From the NCBI GenBank assembly GCA_958296445.1, contig OY282565.1, forward strand, positions 1,281,936 through 1,345,935: 64,000 nucleotides of DNA, written 5' to 3'. Below are positions 26,227 to 34,505 of this stretch, one piece after another. Each line of letters begins with the position of its first letter. Position 1 is the first letter of the stretch. The notes below the pieces were generated by a model. It did no database searches, was not told the origin of the DNA, and was given only the letters and a program-made list of their open reading frames with translations. This stretch comes from an uncultured Dehalococcoidia bacterium (lineage in GTDB: Bacteria > Chloroflexota > Dehalococcoidia > Lucifugimonadales > UBA3495). A program made the translations under genes and the position numbers.

Positions 26227-27057
26227 TTATTCCGGGTCGCGCAGGTGGGGGAACATAGCTAGGGGCGTGGCGGCCAGCAGCCCGGCGTCTACCGGCAGGG
26301 TTGCGCCGGAAACCCAGCGGGCTTCGTCCGAGGCTAGGAACAGGGCGGCGTAGGCCACATCCCACGGCGTGCCTTCGATGCCGAGAGGCCCGGCCCGGCG
26401 GCGGAGATCCAGCATTTCCTGCGAGGTGTGACGGGCCACCATCGGGCTGTGGACGTGGCCGGGGGCGATGCAGTTGACGCGGACGTTGTCCCGCCCGTAA
26501 TGCACTGCCATAGAGTTGCTCAGGCCGATGATGCCGCCCTTGGATGCGGCGTAGGGATGGCTGGGCCGCCCGCTGCCGGCCCGCAGCCCCACGATGGACG
26601 ACAGGTTGACGATGGAGCCGCCGCCTGCCTCAATCATCTGCGGGATGGCGTGCTTGCTGGTGAGCATTACGCTCTTTAGGTTGACGTCCATTACGGTGTC
26701 CCAAAAGTCTTCGTCCACGTCGGTGACCGAGCCGGGGCCGCTGATGCCGACGTTGTTTATCAGCACGTTGACATTGCCGTAGCGGGACTTGGCGGCGTCG
26801 GCCATAGCGCGGCAGTCGTCGTTGCTGGTGACGTCGCCGGCGAAAATGGACGCATCACCGCCCTCTTCCCGAATCATCGCCAAGGTGGTTTCGGCGTTGC
26901 GCTCCTCCCGGTCTACCAGCAGGACGCTGGCCCCTTGCCGGGCGAACAGGATGGAGATGGCCTGCCCGATGCCCACAAATTCGCCGCTGCCTGTGGCCCC
27001 GGCCCCGGTGACCACGGCGACCTTGCCTTGCAGCCTGCGTCCGTGTTCTGAGGTCAT
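26227..27057 (-). CDS. Short-chain dehydrogenase/reductase
   Basis: A 276-residue SDR enzyme. The NAD(P) motif is present in the expanded form VVTGAGATGSGEFVGIGQAI. NNVG is at about residue 97, the catalytic serine is in VNLSSIVG, and Tyr-x-x-x-Lys is in YAASKGG. The reading APGHVHSPM is the usual PG motif. The insertion in the glycine loop (TGSGEFVG) is typical of a subset of actinobacterial and Chloroflexota SDRs. It should interconvert an alcohol and a ketone. Its position downstream of the UGSC gene suggests a shared catabolic route. The start ATG 27057 has CAGGAG upstream. Confidence 0.9.
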   Translation of the reverse strand: MTSEHGRRLQGKVAVVTGAGATGSGEFVGIGQAISILFARQGASVLLVDREERNAETTLAMIREEGGDASIFAGDVTSNDDCRAMADAAKSRYGNVNVLINNVGISGPGSVTDVDEDFWDTVMDVNLKSVMLTSKHAIPQMIEAGGGSIVNLSSIVGLRAGSGRPSHPYAASKGGIIGLSNSMAVHYGRDNVRVNCIAPGHVHSPMVARHTSQEMLDLRRRAGPLGIEGTPWDVAYAALFLASDEARWVSGATLPVDAGLLAATPLAMFPHLRDPE

Positions 27058-27154
27058 ATTTGCTCCTGTTGGGGGTTTGTTAAACGCAGAGGGCGCAGAG
27101 GGTTCGCAGAGAACGCAGAGTTTATTTTGGTTTTTGCGCTCCGCTTTCTTTGCG

Positions 27155-27712
27155 TTAGTCTGCGGCGCCTTCCTGTAGCAGGCGGGCTACTTGGGGGGCC
27201 AGCAGTTTGGCCCGCTCGTCCAGCCCGGCGGCCCCGACGTTGGTTATGGGGTGGGGGCAAACGATGTAGGGGAAGCCCGGTACTCCCATCAGCCGGGTAT
27301 AGGCTTGGGCGGTGGTGACGAATACGTCGGTTATGATGGTAGCGGTGGGGATGCCCTGCCGCTCTAGGGTGATTCCGTCGTGCAGACTGCCCGACGAGCA
27401 GCCCCCTCAATCGCCGATGCCGGTGACAATCAGGTCGGCGTGGCGGTGCAATTCCGCCATCACCTCGGGCCGCGGCGGCAACGAAGCGCTGTGCTTTTTG
27501 ACGTACAGGATTTCGGCGAACTCGAACTCGTCGTTGAGAATGTGGCTGATGGCGCGGAGAATCACGTCGGAGTTGGCCTTGGAGTTGTCCAGCAGGCCCA
27601 GTCGCTTGCCCCGGATGTCGGCGGGGCGGTCGGCTAGGGTCAGCGGGTTGGGGCCGGGGTCGGCCCCGGTGGGGTCTACCAACTGCACTTTGTGAGGCGT
27701 TGCCGTAGTCAC
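27155..27712 (-). CDS. UGSC-family selenoprotein with in-frame TGA (Sec-102)
   Basis: The frame from GTG 27712 (ribosome site AGGAGGGG) reads 101 residues to VTGIGD, meets TGA at 27409-27407, and continues open as GGCSSGSLHDGIT through to TAA at 27155, for 185 residues in all. The combination GD-U-GGC-SSGS-HDG is the active site of the UGSC family, where U or C occupies this position and a cysteine lies three residues later. The downstream part (ATIITDVFVTTAQAY, then GFPYIVCPHPITN) fits the same fold. So the stop is most likely selenocysteine and not a mutation. The family resembles glycine/sarcosine reductase components and is a redox enzyme of unknown substrate. Codon use on both sides is alike. 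No Sec machinery is in the window. Confidence 0.8.
27377..27395 (-). promoter_or_regulatory. SECIS-like hairpin downstream of the UGA codon
   Basis: Eleven bases after the TGA the message reads GTCGGGCAGTCTGCACGAC. GTCG pairs with CGAC (with one more C-G pair outside), there is a G/A mismatch, then GC pairs with GC around the loop AGUCU. As I recall it, the E. coli fdhF SECIS also begins 11 bases after UGA and has a GC pair closing an AGGUCU loop above a bulge. The match in distance, size and loop is close. It would bind SelB and direct Sec-tRNA to the UGA. Pairing was judged by eye. Confidence 0.6.
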
Positions 27713-27771
27713 TTGCTCCCCTCCTTATCAATGGTTCCCTGTCAATGATTCCCTCTCATTAGGGGAGAGGG

Positions 27772-28872
27772 TTAGGGTGAGGGCGGCGTTTCGTCGTGGT
27801 GTTCCGCCCTGGGCGGGCGGAAATCGGCCCAGGATTCGCGGATGGGAACGGTGATGGCGGGCAGGCCGTGGTAGTTCATCATAAGCTCGCTGTATATGCC
27901 GCTGTCGCCCCCGGCCTTCAGCACTAGGATGCTTTCCGGCGACGGCGCGGCGGAAACGCGGATGGCTTCGTCGCCGTCGGCCACCGGGCCGTTGACTGCG
28001 CCCAGCCGCTTCAACTGCGCCCGGCTGCGCCAGGCCCGCTCCCAGACGTATTCTTGGATTTGGCGGCGTTCCCAGCCTTGACGCCCCAGCATTTCAGCGT
28101 GCCAGTGGCCTACCACCCAGAACCAGGGCGAATCGTTGAGGTAGATTCCCAGCCCGTGGCTGGACATCGCGTCGGCGGTGGCGTCCATTACGCTTTCGGC
28201 GGTTACGCCGTAACGGTTGCCCAGCATCTCGGGGTCTTGAACCGTCGCCACGGTGACCGTGGACTGCCCGGCGTCAAAGCCGCGGGAAACGTGGAACGGC
28301 TCCCACGGGCTGCGTTCTTCGTCCTCACCGATGCAGACGCCGAACTTGGTAAGGGAACCCATACAGCCCCGGTCAAGGACGTTGGGGCGCTGCTCGAACA
28401 CGTTTATCAGGATGAGGCGGATGGCGCGGCCAATGGTGGCGTTGGCGCGGTGTCCGGGGCTGAACAGGTTGCCAACGCAGTTGAGGCCGATTTGGTGGCG
28501 GATGGGGCCGTTGACCAGAATCAGGATGCCCGGGGAGTTGGTGGCGGCCGACGCTTCGTGAACGCAGTTGGGGTCGTGCTGAAACATAGCGTCCATAACC
28601 GCCAGCACCACCGGGAAATACTCCGGGCGGCAGCCGGCCATCACAGCGTTGGCTGCCGCGTGTTCGGCGGTGAGCGCTCGTCGGCGCACCGGAACCTCGC
28701 CCAGAATCCGCTCCGGGGGCAGGGACACCGCGGCCAGCATAGCCTCTACCCGCTCCAGGGTTGGCGGCACCACCGGCAGGCCGTCGGTCCAGCCGTGCCG
28801 GTAGCACTCTTCGATGGCGTCTAGGGTTTCGTCTACTTCGTGGAGTCGCGCCCGATGGCTATGCGGCATCAT
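27772..28872 (-). CDS. Conserved protein of the DGLPVVPPT type, operon partner of the UGSC selenoprotein
   Basis: A 366-residue protein beginning MMPHSHRARLHEVDETLDAI, then HGWTDGLPVVPPTLERVEAM. Family members with this TDGLPVVPPT opening are commonly found next to, or fused with, UGSC proteins, which matches the 60-base spacing here. Cysteines that may take part in catalysis are in NCVHEAS, GLNCVGN and RGCMGSLTKFGVCIGED. No nucleotide or metal motif is evident. The start is ATG 28872 or 28869, with GGAG at a good distance; a longer frame to 28938 has no support. The function is unknown; I infer a subunit or substrate-activating partner of the UGSC redox enzyme. Confidence 0.7.
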   Translation of the reverse strand: MMPHSHRARLHEVDETLDAIEECYRHGWTDGLPVVPPTLERVEAMLAAVSLPPERILGEVPVRRRALTAEHAAANAVMAGCRPEYFPVVLAVMDAMFQHDPNCVHEASAATNSPGILILVNGPIRHQIGLNCVGNLFSPGHRANATIGRAIRLILINVFEQRPNVLDRGCMGSLTKFGVCIGEDEERSPWEPFHVSRGFDAGQSTVTVATVQDPEMLGNRYGVTAESVMDATADAMSSHGLGIYLNDSPWFWVVGHWHAEMLGRQGWERRQIQEYVWERAWRSRAQLKRLGAVNGPVADGDEAIRVSAAPSPESILVLKAGGDSGIYSELMMNYHGLPAITVPIRESWADFRPPRAEHHDETPPSP

Positions 28873-28946
28873 CCCACTCCAGAACGGGGCTGAATGTCCG
28901 GGCCGGAAAAGTGCGCCGATTGTAGCACTTATTGGCAACTCAATCG

Positions 28947-29993
28947 TTACGATGCGCCAGCCTGCGCGGAAGCGGCCGACAGCCGGGCGCCTATGCCGTC
29001 GCCGGACAGGCTGGCCCGGCGCTCTTTGATGTCTATGCCGTAAAGCCGGGCGGCGTTTTCGCCCATTATTTTGCGCTTGACCGTCGGGGTAAGCTCCACG
29101 CCGAACTCTTCCTGGATGTCGCCGGGCAGTTGGAAGCCCATAAAGCGGTCAATTATCCACTTGGGGCTCCAGATAGCGTAGTCGCTGCCGAACAGGATGC
29201 GGTCTTCGCCCAGCCAGAAAAGCAGGTTAGCCATAATTTCGGCGAAGTACTTGGGCCGGGAGTGGATGAAGGCCATAGCCACTGAGGTTCCGGCGTAGAC
29301 GTTGGGTTCCTGAGTGGCAATCCAGCAGAAATCGTCCAGCCGGGGCAGGCCCACGTGCTCCACGATGAAGTTGAGGCCGGGGAAGTCGGTGGCGGCGTAA
29401 TCCACGTCGTTCACGTCGAAGGCGTCGCGGCTCAGGGGGTAGATGGTTGGCCCCTTATGGACGTGGACGTTTTTGATGCCCATTTCTTGGGCCAGTTCCA
29501 GGTACTTGTAGGCCCACGGGTCGTTGAGCTTCCAGCCCCGGGATTCGCCGCGCCACTCGGCAGTATAGAGCTTTAGGCCCTGAATCGGGTACTCGGCCAT
29601 CATTTCGCGGAACTTGTCCAGCCCGGCCTCTTGCTCTCGCGGGTCAAAGGAGCCGCAGAGGACGAAGCGGTCGGGGTGTTTCTGCTTGACCACGTTGTTT
29701 TTCTGATGGGTATTGAAGCCGGTCTTGAAAAATTCGTAGAGGTAGGTGGAGTTCAGCACGGCCACGTCCACGTAGCCTTCGAGGAAAAGGTCGCTTACTA
29801 GGGCTTCCTCGCCATAGTTGCGGTACTTGTCGAAGTCCCAAACGTATTCGGCGGGCGACAGGGCGGAATGGTAGTCGTAAAAGCACTTTATCCAGGCGTG
29901 GCCGTAATCGTTGCGCTGGTTGTCCGGGCCTGCGTCCCAGAAGTGCATATGTCCGTCCACCACGAAAATGTCTTCGCCGTTCAGTGAATACAT
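28947..29993 (-). CDS. Amidohydrolase-2 family metal-dependent hydrolase
   Basis: A 348-residue TIM-barrel hydrolase. Metal ligands appear as VVDGHMHFWD (HxH near residue 14), IQGLKLYTAEW (Lys), KNVHVHKGPT (His), LNFIVEHVGLPR (His) and ILFGSDYAIWSP (Asp). The aromatic-rich N-terminal region (ND YGHAWIKCFYDYHSALSP) is unusual and may form a lid. It belongs to the same superfamily as the protein at 15753 but is only distantly similar. It is first in the minus-strand run that includes the DGLPVVPPT gene, the selenoprotein, the SDR and the SnoaL-like protein. A role in one catabolic route is therefore likely. AAGGAG precedes the ATG. Confidence 0.86.
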   Translation of the reverse strand: MYSLNGEDIFVVDGHMHFWDAGPDNQRNDYGHAWIKCFYDYHSALSPAEYVWDFDKYRNYGEEALVSDLFLEGYVDVAVLNSTYLYEFFKTGFNTHQKNNVVKQKHPDRFVLCGSFDPREQEAGLDKFREMMAEYPIQGLKLYTAEWRGESRGWKLNDPWAYKYLELAQEMGIKNVHVHKGPTIYPLSRDAFDVNDVDYAATDFPGLNFIVEHVGLPRLDDFCWIATQEPNVYAGTSVAMAFIHSRPKYFAEIMANLLFWLGEDRILFGSDYAIWSPKWIIDRFMGFQLPGDIQEEFGVELTPTVKRKIMGENAARLYGIDIKERRASLSGDGIGARLSAASAQAGAS

Positions 29994-30051
29994 AGCAGTC
30001 TCCTTGCCGGATTTGGGCGCGGCGCCGGATTTGGGCGCGGGAATTGCCGGG

Positions 30052-30792
30052 TCAACCGGAACGCCGCGCTTGGAGCAGGGCCGAGCAGAGGGAGCCGCCG
30101 GCCTCTAGGGCCAGCCGCGATGTGCGGGCCCGCAGGTAGTAGGTTTCCAGTTCCGCGGGCGGTATCGCTAGGCCCACGGCGTCAACTATAAGGGGCGCCG
30201 GGGCGGAGCAGTCCAGCCCCAATTCCCGGCGCCGCTCCAGATAGCGGGAAAGGACGCGGGCCTCTACCCGCACCGCAGCGGGGGACGGCGGGCCGTCTTC
30301 GGGCGCGACATCGGCCACCTGTAGCGCGGCGATTTGCTCGAAGGGCAGGTTGGCCCGCCGGAGAACCCGCATCAGGCGTTCCTGGCGGGCGAAATACCCC
30401 TTTCGCAGGAAAATCTGCCGGGTTTCTTCTAGGGTGTCGGGGCCGCCTTGGGGGAAGGCTTGGGCGAAGGTCTGGCCGGAACCGGCGCCCTGCTCCACTT
30501 CATGGCCGGCGAAATGCTCGCCCAGCTTGACGGTTACGGCGCGGACGCCATCCAGCCCGGCGAGTTGGCGGCGCACGTCGGAGGCCATGAGGTAGGAGAA
30601 ATTGGCGGCGCACCAGTAGGTAGGGAGTTGCAGGCATACCGTTACGTTGCCTGCCGGGTCGGCGGCGACGCTTTCCACGAATCCTAGGGACAGCACCGAC
30701 TCGTCCAGTTCCGGGTCAAGCACCCGGTCGAGGCAGGCCAGAACCGCCTCCCGGTTCAGATGCGGCGGCAGGGCGATGGCCGGAGTCATCAC
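30052..30792 (-). CDS. MIP18/DUF59 (SufT-like) domain protein with long C-terminal extension
   Basis: A 246-residue protein. Residues about 12-95 are a DUF59 domain: CLDRVLDPELDESVLSLGF, then VTVCLQLPTYWCAANF with the conserved cysteine, and VRAVTVKLGEHF. DUF59 proteins help assemble or transfer iron-sulphur clusters, and a related form is a subunit of aromatic monooxygenases (PaaD). The remaining 150 residues are helical and charged with no match I know. The start (GTG 30792 or ATG 30789) overlaps the stop of the alpha/beta hydrolase by one to four bases, so it is translationally coupled as the third gene of a hydrolase operon. An assembly role for a nearby oxidoreductase is inference. Confidence 0.75.
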   Translation of the reverse strand: MMTPAIALPPHLNREAVLACLDRVLDPELDESVLSLGFVESVAADPAGNVTVCLQLPTYWCAANFSYLMASDVRRQLAGLDGVRAVTVKLGEHFAGHEVEQGAGSGQTFAQAFPQGGPDTLEETRQIFLRKGYFARQERLMRVLRRANLPFEQIAALQVADVAPEDGPPSPAAVRVEARVLSRYLERRRELGLDCSAPAPLIVDAVGLAIPPAELETYYLRARTSRLALEAGGSLCSALLQARRSG

Positions 30793-31565
30793 GACACGAA
30801 CTCCTTGATGGCGGCGAAGTACTGGTCGAGGCCGATGTACAGCAGGTCGTTATGGCCCGCGCCGGGGATGGTGAGCAGGCGCTTGTCGGCGGACTGGAAG
30901 CAGTGGTGCATCCGAACCGCTTGGTCTACCGGGGCGAGGGTGTCCTGCTCGCCGTGAATGACTAGGGACGGGATGGATATGGAGCTTACTTTGGCGAGGT
31001 AGGCGGTTTCTAGGGCTTCGGCATCCTGTGGCGGCAGGGCGTAGGTGAAGTTGCCTAGAATGGGGCGTCCGCTCTCGATGATGACGCCTTTGAGCCGCCT
31101 GCCGTGCCGGGCGGCCAGCTCGAAGGCGGGATGGCGCCCCATAGAGCGGCCCATAACGAATATCCCGGCGGCGCGGCTTTCCGATGGCAGCATACTCTCT
31201 ACGTAGTCCAGCGTTTTCACCGAGTCGGACAGCATCGCGGTGAAGGACGGTGCGCCGTCGCTGCGCCCGTAGCCCCGATAGTCGGCCACAAAGAAGTTGA
31301 CGCCAATGCGGTTGTACAAGGGCGCGATGCCGTTGTAATCGTTGGCCGTTTCGCCGTTGCCGTAGAAAAACAGGATGACCGGCGCGGCCCGCCCGGAATC
31401 AGGCGGCGGGGCGGGAAAGAAACGGCAGGAAAGGGAAATCCCGTCGTCCACCGCCACGGTGTGGTCGCTGCTCCCCGGTGGGGCGGGCGACCAGTTGCGC
31501 CGGGGGTAAAAGGCGTTCATTGAAATGCCCGGCTGGTCCAGGGCCGAATAATCCGCGGTTGTCAT
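30789..31565 (-). CDS. Alpha/beta hydrolase (serine aminopeptidase S33 / BAAT-like)
   Basis: A 258-residue hydrolase. The oxyanion segment is PVILFFYGNGETAND, the nucleophile elbow is IFVMGRSMGRHPAFEL (GRSMG), the acid is in LVIHGEQDTLAP, and the histidine is in IPGAGHNDLL. That completes a Ser-Asp-His triad for ester or thioester substrates. The start is ATG 31565, which overlaps the upstream stop as ATGA; an open frame further up to 31820 overlaps the neighbouring gene and is Arg/Pro-rich noise. It is second in the three-gene operon 32452-30052. Confidence 0.85.
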   Translation of the reverse strand: MTTADYSALDQPGISMNAFYPRRNWSPAPPGSSDHTVAVDDGISLSCRFFPAPPPDSGRAAPVILFFYGNGETANDYNGIAPLYNRIGVNFFVADYRGYGRSDGAPSFTAMLSDSVKTLDYVESMLPSESRAAGIFVMGRSMGRHPAFELAARHGRRLKGVIIESGRPILGNFTYALPPQDAEALETAYLAKVSSISIPSLVIHGEQDTLAPVDQAVRMHHCFQSADKRLLTIPGAGHNDLLYIGLDQYFAAIKEFVS

Positions 31566-32452
31566 AAGTCGAAAAATCCCCCCGTGATATGCTCCCGGAT
31601 GACTTGCGCCACCAGTTCCGGGCGTTGTACTGGCACGTCGTGGATGCTGTTTTCCAGCCAGACCGTCTTGCTGTGGGGCAGCAGCCGCTCGGCCGCCGCG
31701 ATGGATTCGCTGCGGGCCTCGTTGCGCCCGGCGGCGTCGGCGCCGGACAGTTGGCGGGCGGGCATCATCAGCACCGGGCAGGCGACTTGGGGGTAAAGCT
31801 CGCGGGGGCGGTGTTCCCACAGGGCTTCGATGATTCGCAGGTGGTTATTCCGCGACAGTTTGGCCCGAAGAGTGCCGTCGTCTAGGGTCTGGAAGTTGGC
31901 TAGGATTATATCCTCGGCTGGCTGGCCTAGTCGGTCTATGAGGGTGGCCCATTGGCCGCCCGACCGGATGCGTTTCAGGAATTGGGCGGGCGTCACGCCG
32001 CTGAAGTCGGGCGGGGCCATTTGGGTCAGGGCGTCGGAAAGGGTGGCGTAGCGGGCTGAAGCGTCAATGGTTCCGCCGTCAACGCATACTATCCCGCTCA
32101 GCAGCTCCGGTTGGGCCACTGCCAGCTCTAGGGCTACGTCGGCCCCCCACGAGTGGCCTACCAGCACCGGGCGGCGGATGTTCCGGCCTTCGAGCATTGC
32201 CGCCACATCCCGCCCTACGCTGGCGAAATCGTAGCCGTGGTCGGGCTTGCCGCTGTCGCCATGGCCCCGCTGGTCAACGGCGACAACGGCGAAATCCCCG
32301 GCCAGTATGGGGGCGGCCAAGTCCCAGATGCGGCAGGTGGAGGCCAGCCCGTGCAGTAGCGCAACCGGACGGCCTGCGCCGCCCCAGTCGCGGCAGTGCA
32401 TCCGCAGTTCGCCGTATTCGGCCCATTCGTCCGCGGGAAAGGGTTGCATCAT
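31562..32452 (-). CDS. Alpha/beta hydrolase
   Basis: A 296-residue hydrolase with ALLHGLASTCRIWDLAAP (oxyanion hole), VAVDQRGHGDSGKPDHGY, and nucleophile elbow VLVGHSWGADVALELAV (GHSWG, Ser near residue 98). The catalytic histidine is in LENSIHDVPVQRPE near the end. The pattern matches bacterial esterases, lactonases and C-C hydrolases with wide substrate range. It is the first gene of an operon whose next start overlaps its stop. AGGGG lies six bases before the ATG. The substrate is unknown. Confidence 0.86.
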   Translation of the reverse strand: MMQPFPADEWAEYGELRMHCRDWGGAGRPVALLHGLASTCRIWDLAAPILAGDFAVVAVDQRGHGDSGKPDHGYDFASVGRDVAAMLEGRNIRRPVLVGHSWGADVALELAVAQPELLSGIVCVDGGTIDASARYATLSDALTQMAPPDFSGVTPAQFLKRIRSGGQWATLIDRLGQPAEDIILANFQTLDDGTLRAKLSRNNHLRIIEALWEHRPRELYPQVACPVLMMPARQLSGADAAGRNEARSESIAAAERLLPHSKTVWLENSIHDVPVQRPELVAQVIREHITGGFFDL

Positions 32453-32598
32453 TCAAGACCCCTGCGCCATTGTTGCCAGCATCCCGCTTTGCTGGCCCTA
32501 ATATAGGTTGTGGCCGCCCCCGGCGCAACGGCAGGGGTAGGGTGATCGCCGGGTTGTAGCTACCTGCCGTTCCCGCCTTTCCGTGTCATTTCTGCTGG

Positions 32599-32618
32599 AT
32601 TCCCGCTTTCGCGGGAAT
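32599..32618. repeat. Dispersed hairpin repeat, ATTCCCGC family
   Basis: Perfect inverted repeat ATTCCCGC-TTTC-GCGGGAAT followed by GACGGGG, between divergent genes. It has the same orientation as the copy at 18855 and the opposite one to 2518. It marks roughly where the strongly G-rich + strand region begins. Confidence 0.75.
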
Positions 32619-32716
32619 GACGGGGATGCTGGGATGGTGGGGCGGCTGGATATTGGCTGCCCTTGCGTTTACACTGATTCGCGGGCGGGGGGGCGGCGTG
32701 AATCGAATGGGGACTG

Positions 32717-34077
32717 TTGTTGAATCGCGGATTGAATCGGTTGAAATGCGCGTTTTGGATTCTTGGGTTTATGGCCGTTGCGTTGGCTTTGGGCTGCGGC
32801 GGGGGCGAATTGGCGGCGCGGCCGGGGGCGGCGACTTTGGTTCCGTTGCCTACGGCTATGGTTGCGCCGCTGGCGCCTACGGCGCAACCGGCTGCGGTGG
32901 CTACAGTTGCGCCGCCCGTGCTGTTGCCGACTGCCGCGCCGTCACCTATTGGTTGAGACGGGCTGAGGTTGTGGCTACGGTTCCATTGGGCGGTGAGGGG
33001 GAGGCGCCTTACCGGCAGGAGGAGGTGGTCTTTGTTAATGGGGATGTTGTTTTGGCCGGGGGGCTTGCGCTGCCCGATGCTGGCGGGCCGTATCCTGCCG
33101 TTGTGCTGATAAGCGGCAGCGGGGATCAGGACCGGGACTCGAATTTCTTTGGATTCAAGTTTTTTGCCGTTATTGCCGACTATCTGGTCCGGATGGGCGT
33201 TGCCGTGCTTCGCTTTGACGACCGGGGGGTGGGTGGATCTAGCGGCGACGGGATGCAGGCTACTATTGATGACCGGGCGGGTGACGTGGATGCCGCCGTT
33301 GAGTTGTTGCTGGCCCGGGATGACATTGCGCCGGAGCGGGTTGGGCTGATAGGGCATAGCGAGGGCGGGATGGTGGCGTCGCTGGTTGCCTCGCGGCGCG
33401 GGGTTGCTTCGCGGCGCGGGGTTGGCTCGCAGGGCGTGGTTGACTTGCGGCGCGGGGGTATTGCTTTTGTGGTTTTGCTGGCGGCTCCTGCGGTGCCGGG
33501 GGGTGTTCTTTTGCGGGCGCAACTGGTGGAAATCCTTAAGGCCGACGGGGCTGCTCAGGGGCGAATCGAGCTGGCGCAGGCGCAGCAGGAGTTGACGCTG
33601 CGGGCGGTTGCCACCGGAGAGGGCTGGGACGAAGTGGAGGCGTCGGCGCGGCGGACGGCCCGTCGGCAAATCGAAGGGATGCCCCAAGCCTTGAGGGACG
33701 CCATCGCGGATATTGACGTTTATATTGACGCTATTATCGGCGGGTAGATGGAGTCCGTCCGAAGTGCTTGGTATAAGTCGTTTTATGAGTATGACCCGGG
33801 GTTGGCGCTGGCGGGGCTGGCGGTTCCGGTGATGGCCTTGTACGGGGGGTTGGATACGCAGGTTCCGGCGGTTCTGAATGCGGCGGCCTTTTCGGAGGTT
33901 ATGGCTGAATCCGGCAACCGGGATTATACGGTTGCGACTTTTGCGGGGGCTAACCACCTGTTTCAGGAAGCGGTTACGGGGAGCGTTGGCGAGTACGCCG
34001 GGCTGAAGCCGGAGTTCGTTGCGGGGTTTCTGGAGTCTATCGGCGATTGGATTCTGGGGCGGATTGGCGGTCATTAG
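32717..34077 (+). pseudogene. Broken lipoprotein alpha/beta hydrolase (frameshift plus in-frame amber stop)
   Basis: Three pieces add up to one exported hydrolase. Piece one (from TTG 32717) is a lipoprotein signal with lipobox ALALGC and a Pro/Thr/Ala linker; it runs into a stop at 32956. Piece two, in the -1 frame, gives the catalytic domain: AVVLISGSGDQDRD, VLRFDDRGVGGSSG, and the nucleophile elbow IGHSEGGMVASLV. A triple repeat of SRRGV-like residues is inserted at 33390-33460 just after the elbow. It ends at TAG 33745-33747. Piece three continues in the same frame to 34077 with ALYGGLDTQVP (acid) and FAGANHLFQEA (His). A frameshift, a nonsense codon and a repeat expansion point to decay, though assembly error is possible. 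Confidence 0.75.
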
Positions 34078-34136
34078 ATTTTATTTCCCTGGTTTCCTTT
34101 CCTGACGGATAGGGCTGGCCGGGGCGGGACGGACGG

Positions 34137-34436
34137 ATGAGCGGGAACAAACGCATTGTTGTTCTGGGGCGGGAGGCCGCCGCGATTGACCGGCTTACGC
34201 GGATTCTGGAGGGCGCGGGTTACATTGTGACCAGCACTACCAGCGACGGGGTGGCTATTGATATTGTTGGGGCGTCGTCGTATGACGCGCTGCTTATCGG
34301 CGGGGGGGTGGGCGAGGCCGACCGGCGGTATGTGGCTACGGAGGCCCGTAGCCGCGATGCTGGCATTGTGGTGCTGTTGGTGAATAGCCCTCGCTCCATC
34401 TTGACGCAACTGGCGCAGGCTTTGCCTGCGGGGTGA
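34137..34436 (+). CDS. Small orphan receiver-like domain protein
   Basis: A 99-residue protein with an alternating beta/alpha pattern: KRIVVLGREAAAIDRLTRIL, then GYIVTSTTSDGVAIDIVGAS, SYDALLIGGGV and AGIVVLLVNSPR. The layout is that of a CheY-like receiver. However, the phosphoacceptor aspartate expected at the end of the third strand is missing: ALLIGGG is found where LLLD would be. It may be a degenerate receiver that binds a partner without phosphorylation. There is no kinase nearby. GGGACGGACGG precedes the ATG. It follows the broken hydrolase by 59 bases. Confidence 0.55.
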   Translation: MSGNKRIVVLGREAAAIDRLTRILEGAGYIVTSTTSDGVAIDIVGASSYDALLIGGGVGEADRRYVATEARSRDAGIVVLLVNSPRSILTQLAQALPAG

Positions 34437-34505
34437 TTTTGCGGTTTTCTCATTGGTGTTCAGCCGTATTGCGGGGGCGTATGCCCCGGTAAATTGGTTC
34501 ATCCG

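Noticed and set aside
33745..33747. TAG read as pyrrolysine
   Set aside because: The gene also has a frameshift and a repeat expansion, the position is not a known Pyl site and no pyl genes are visible; decay is simpler.
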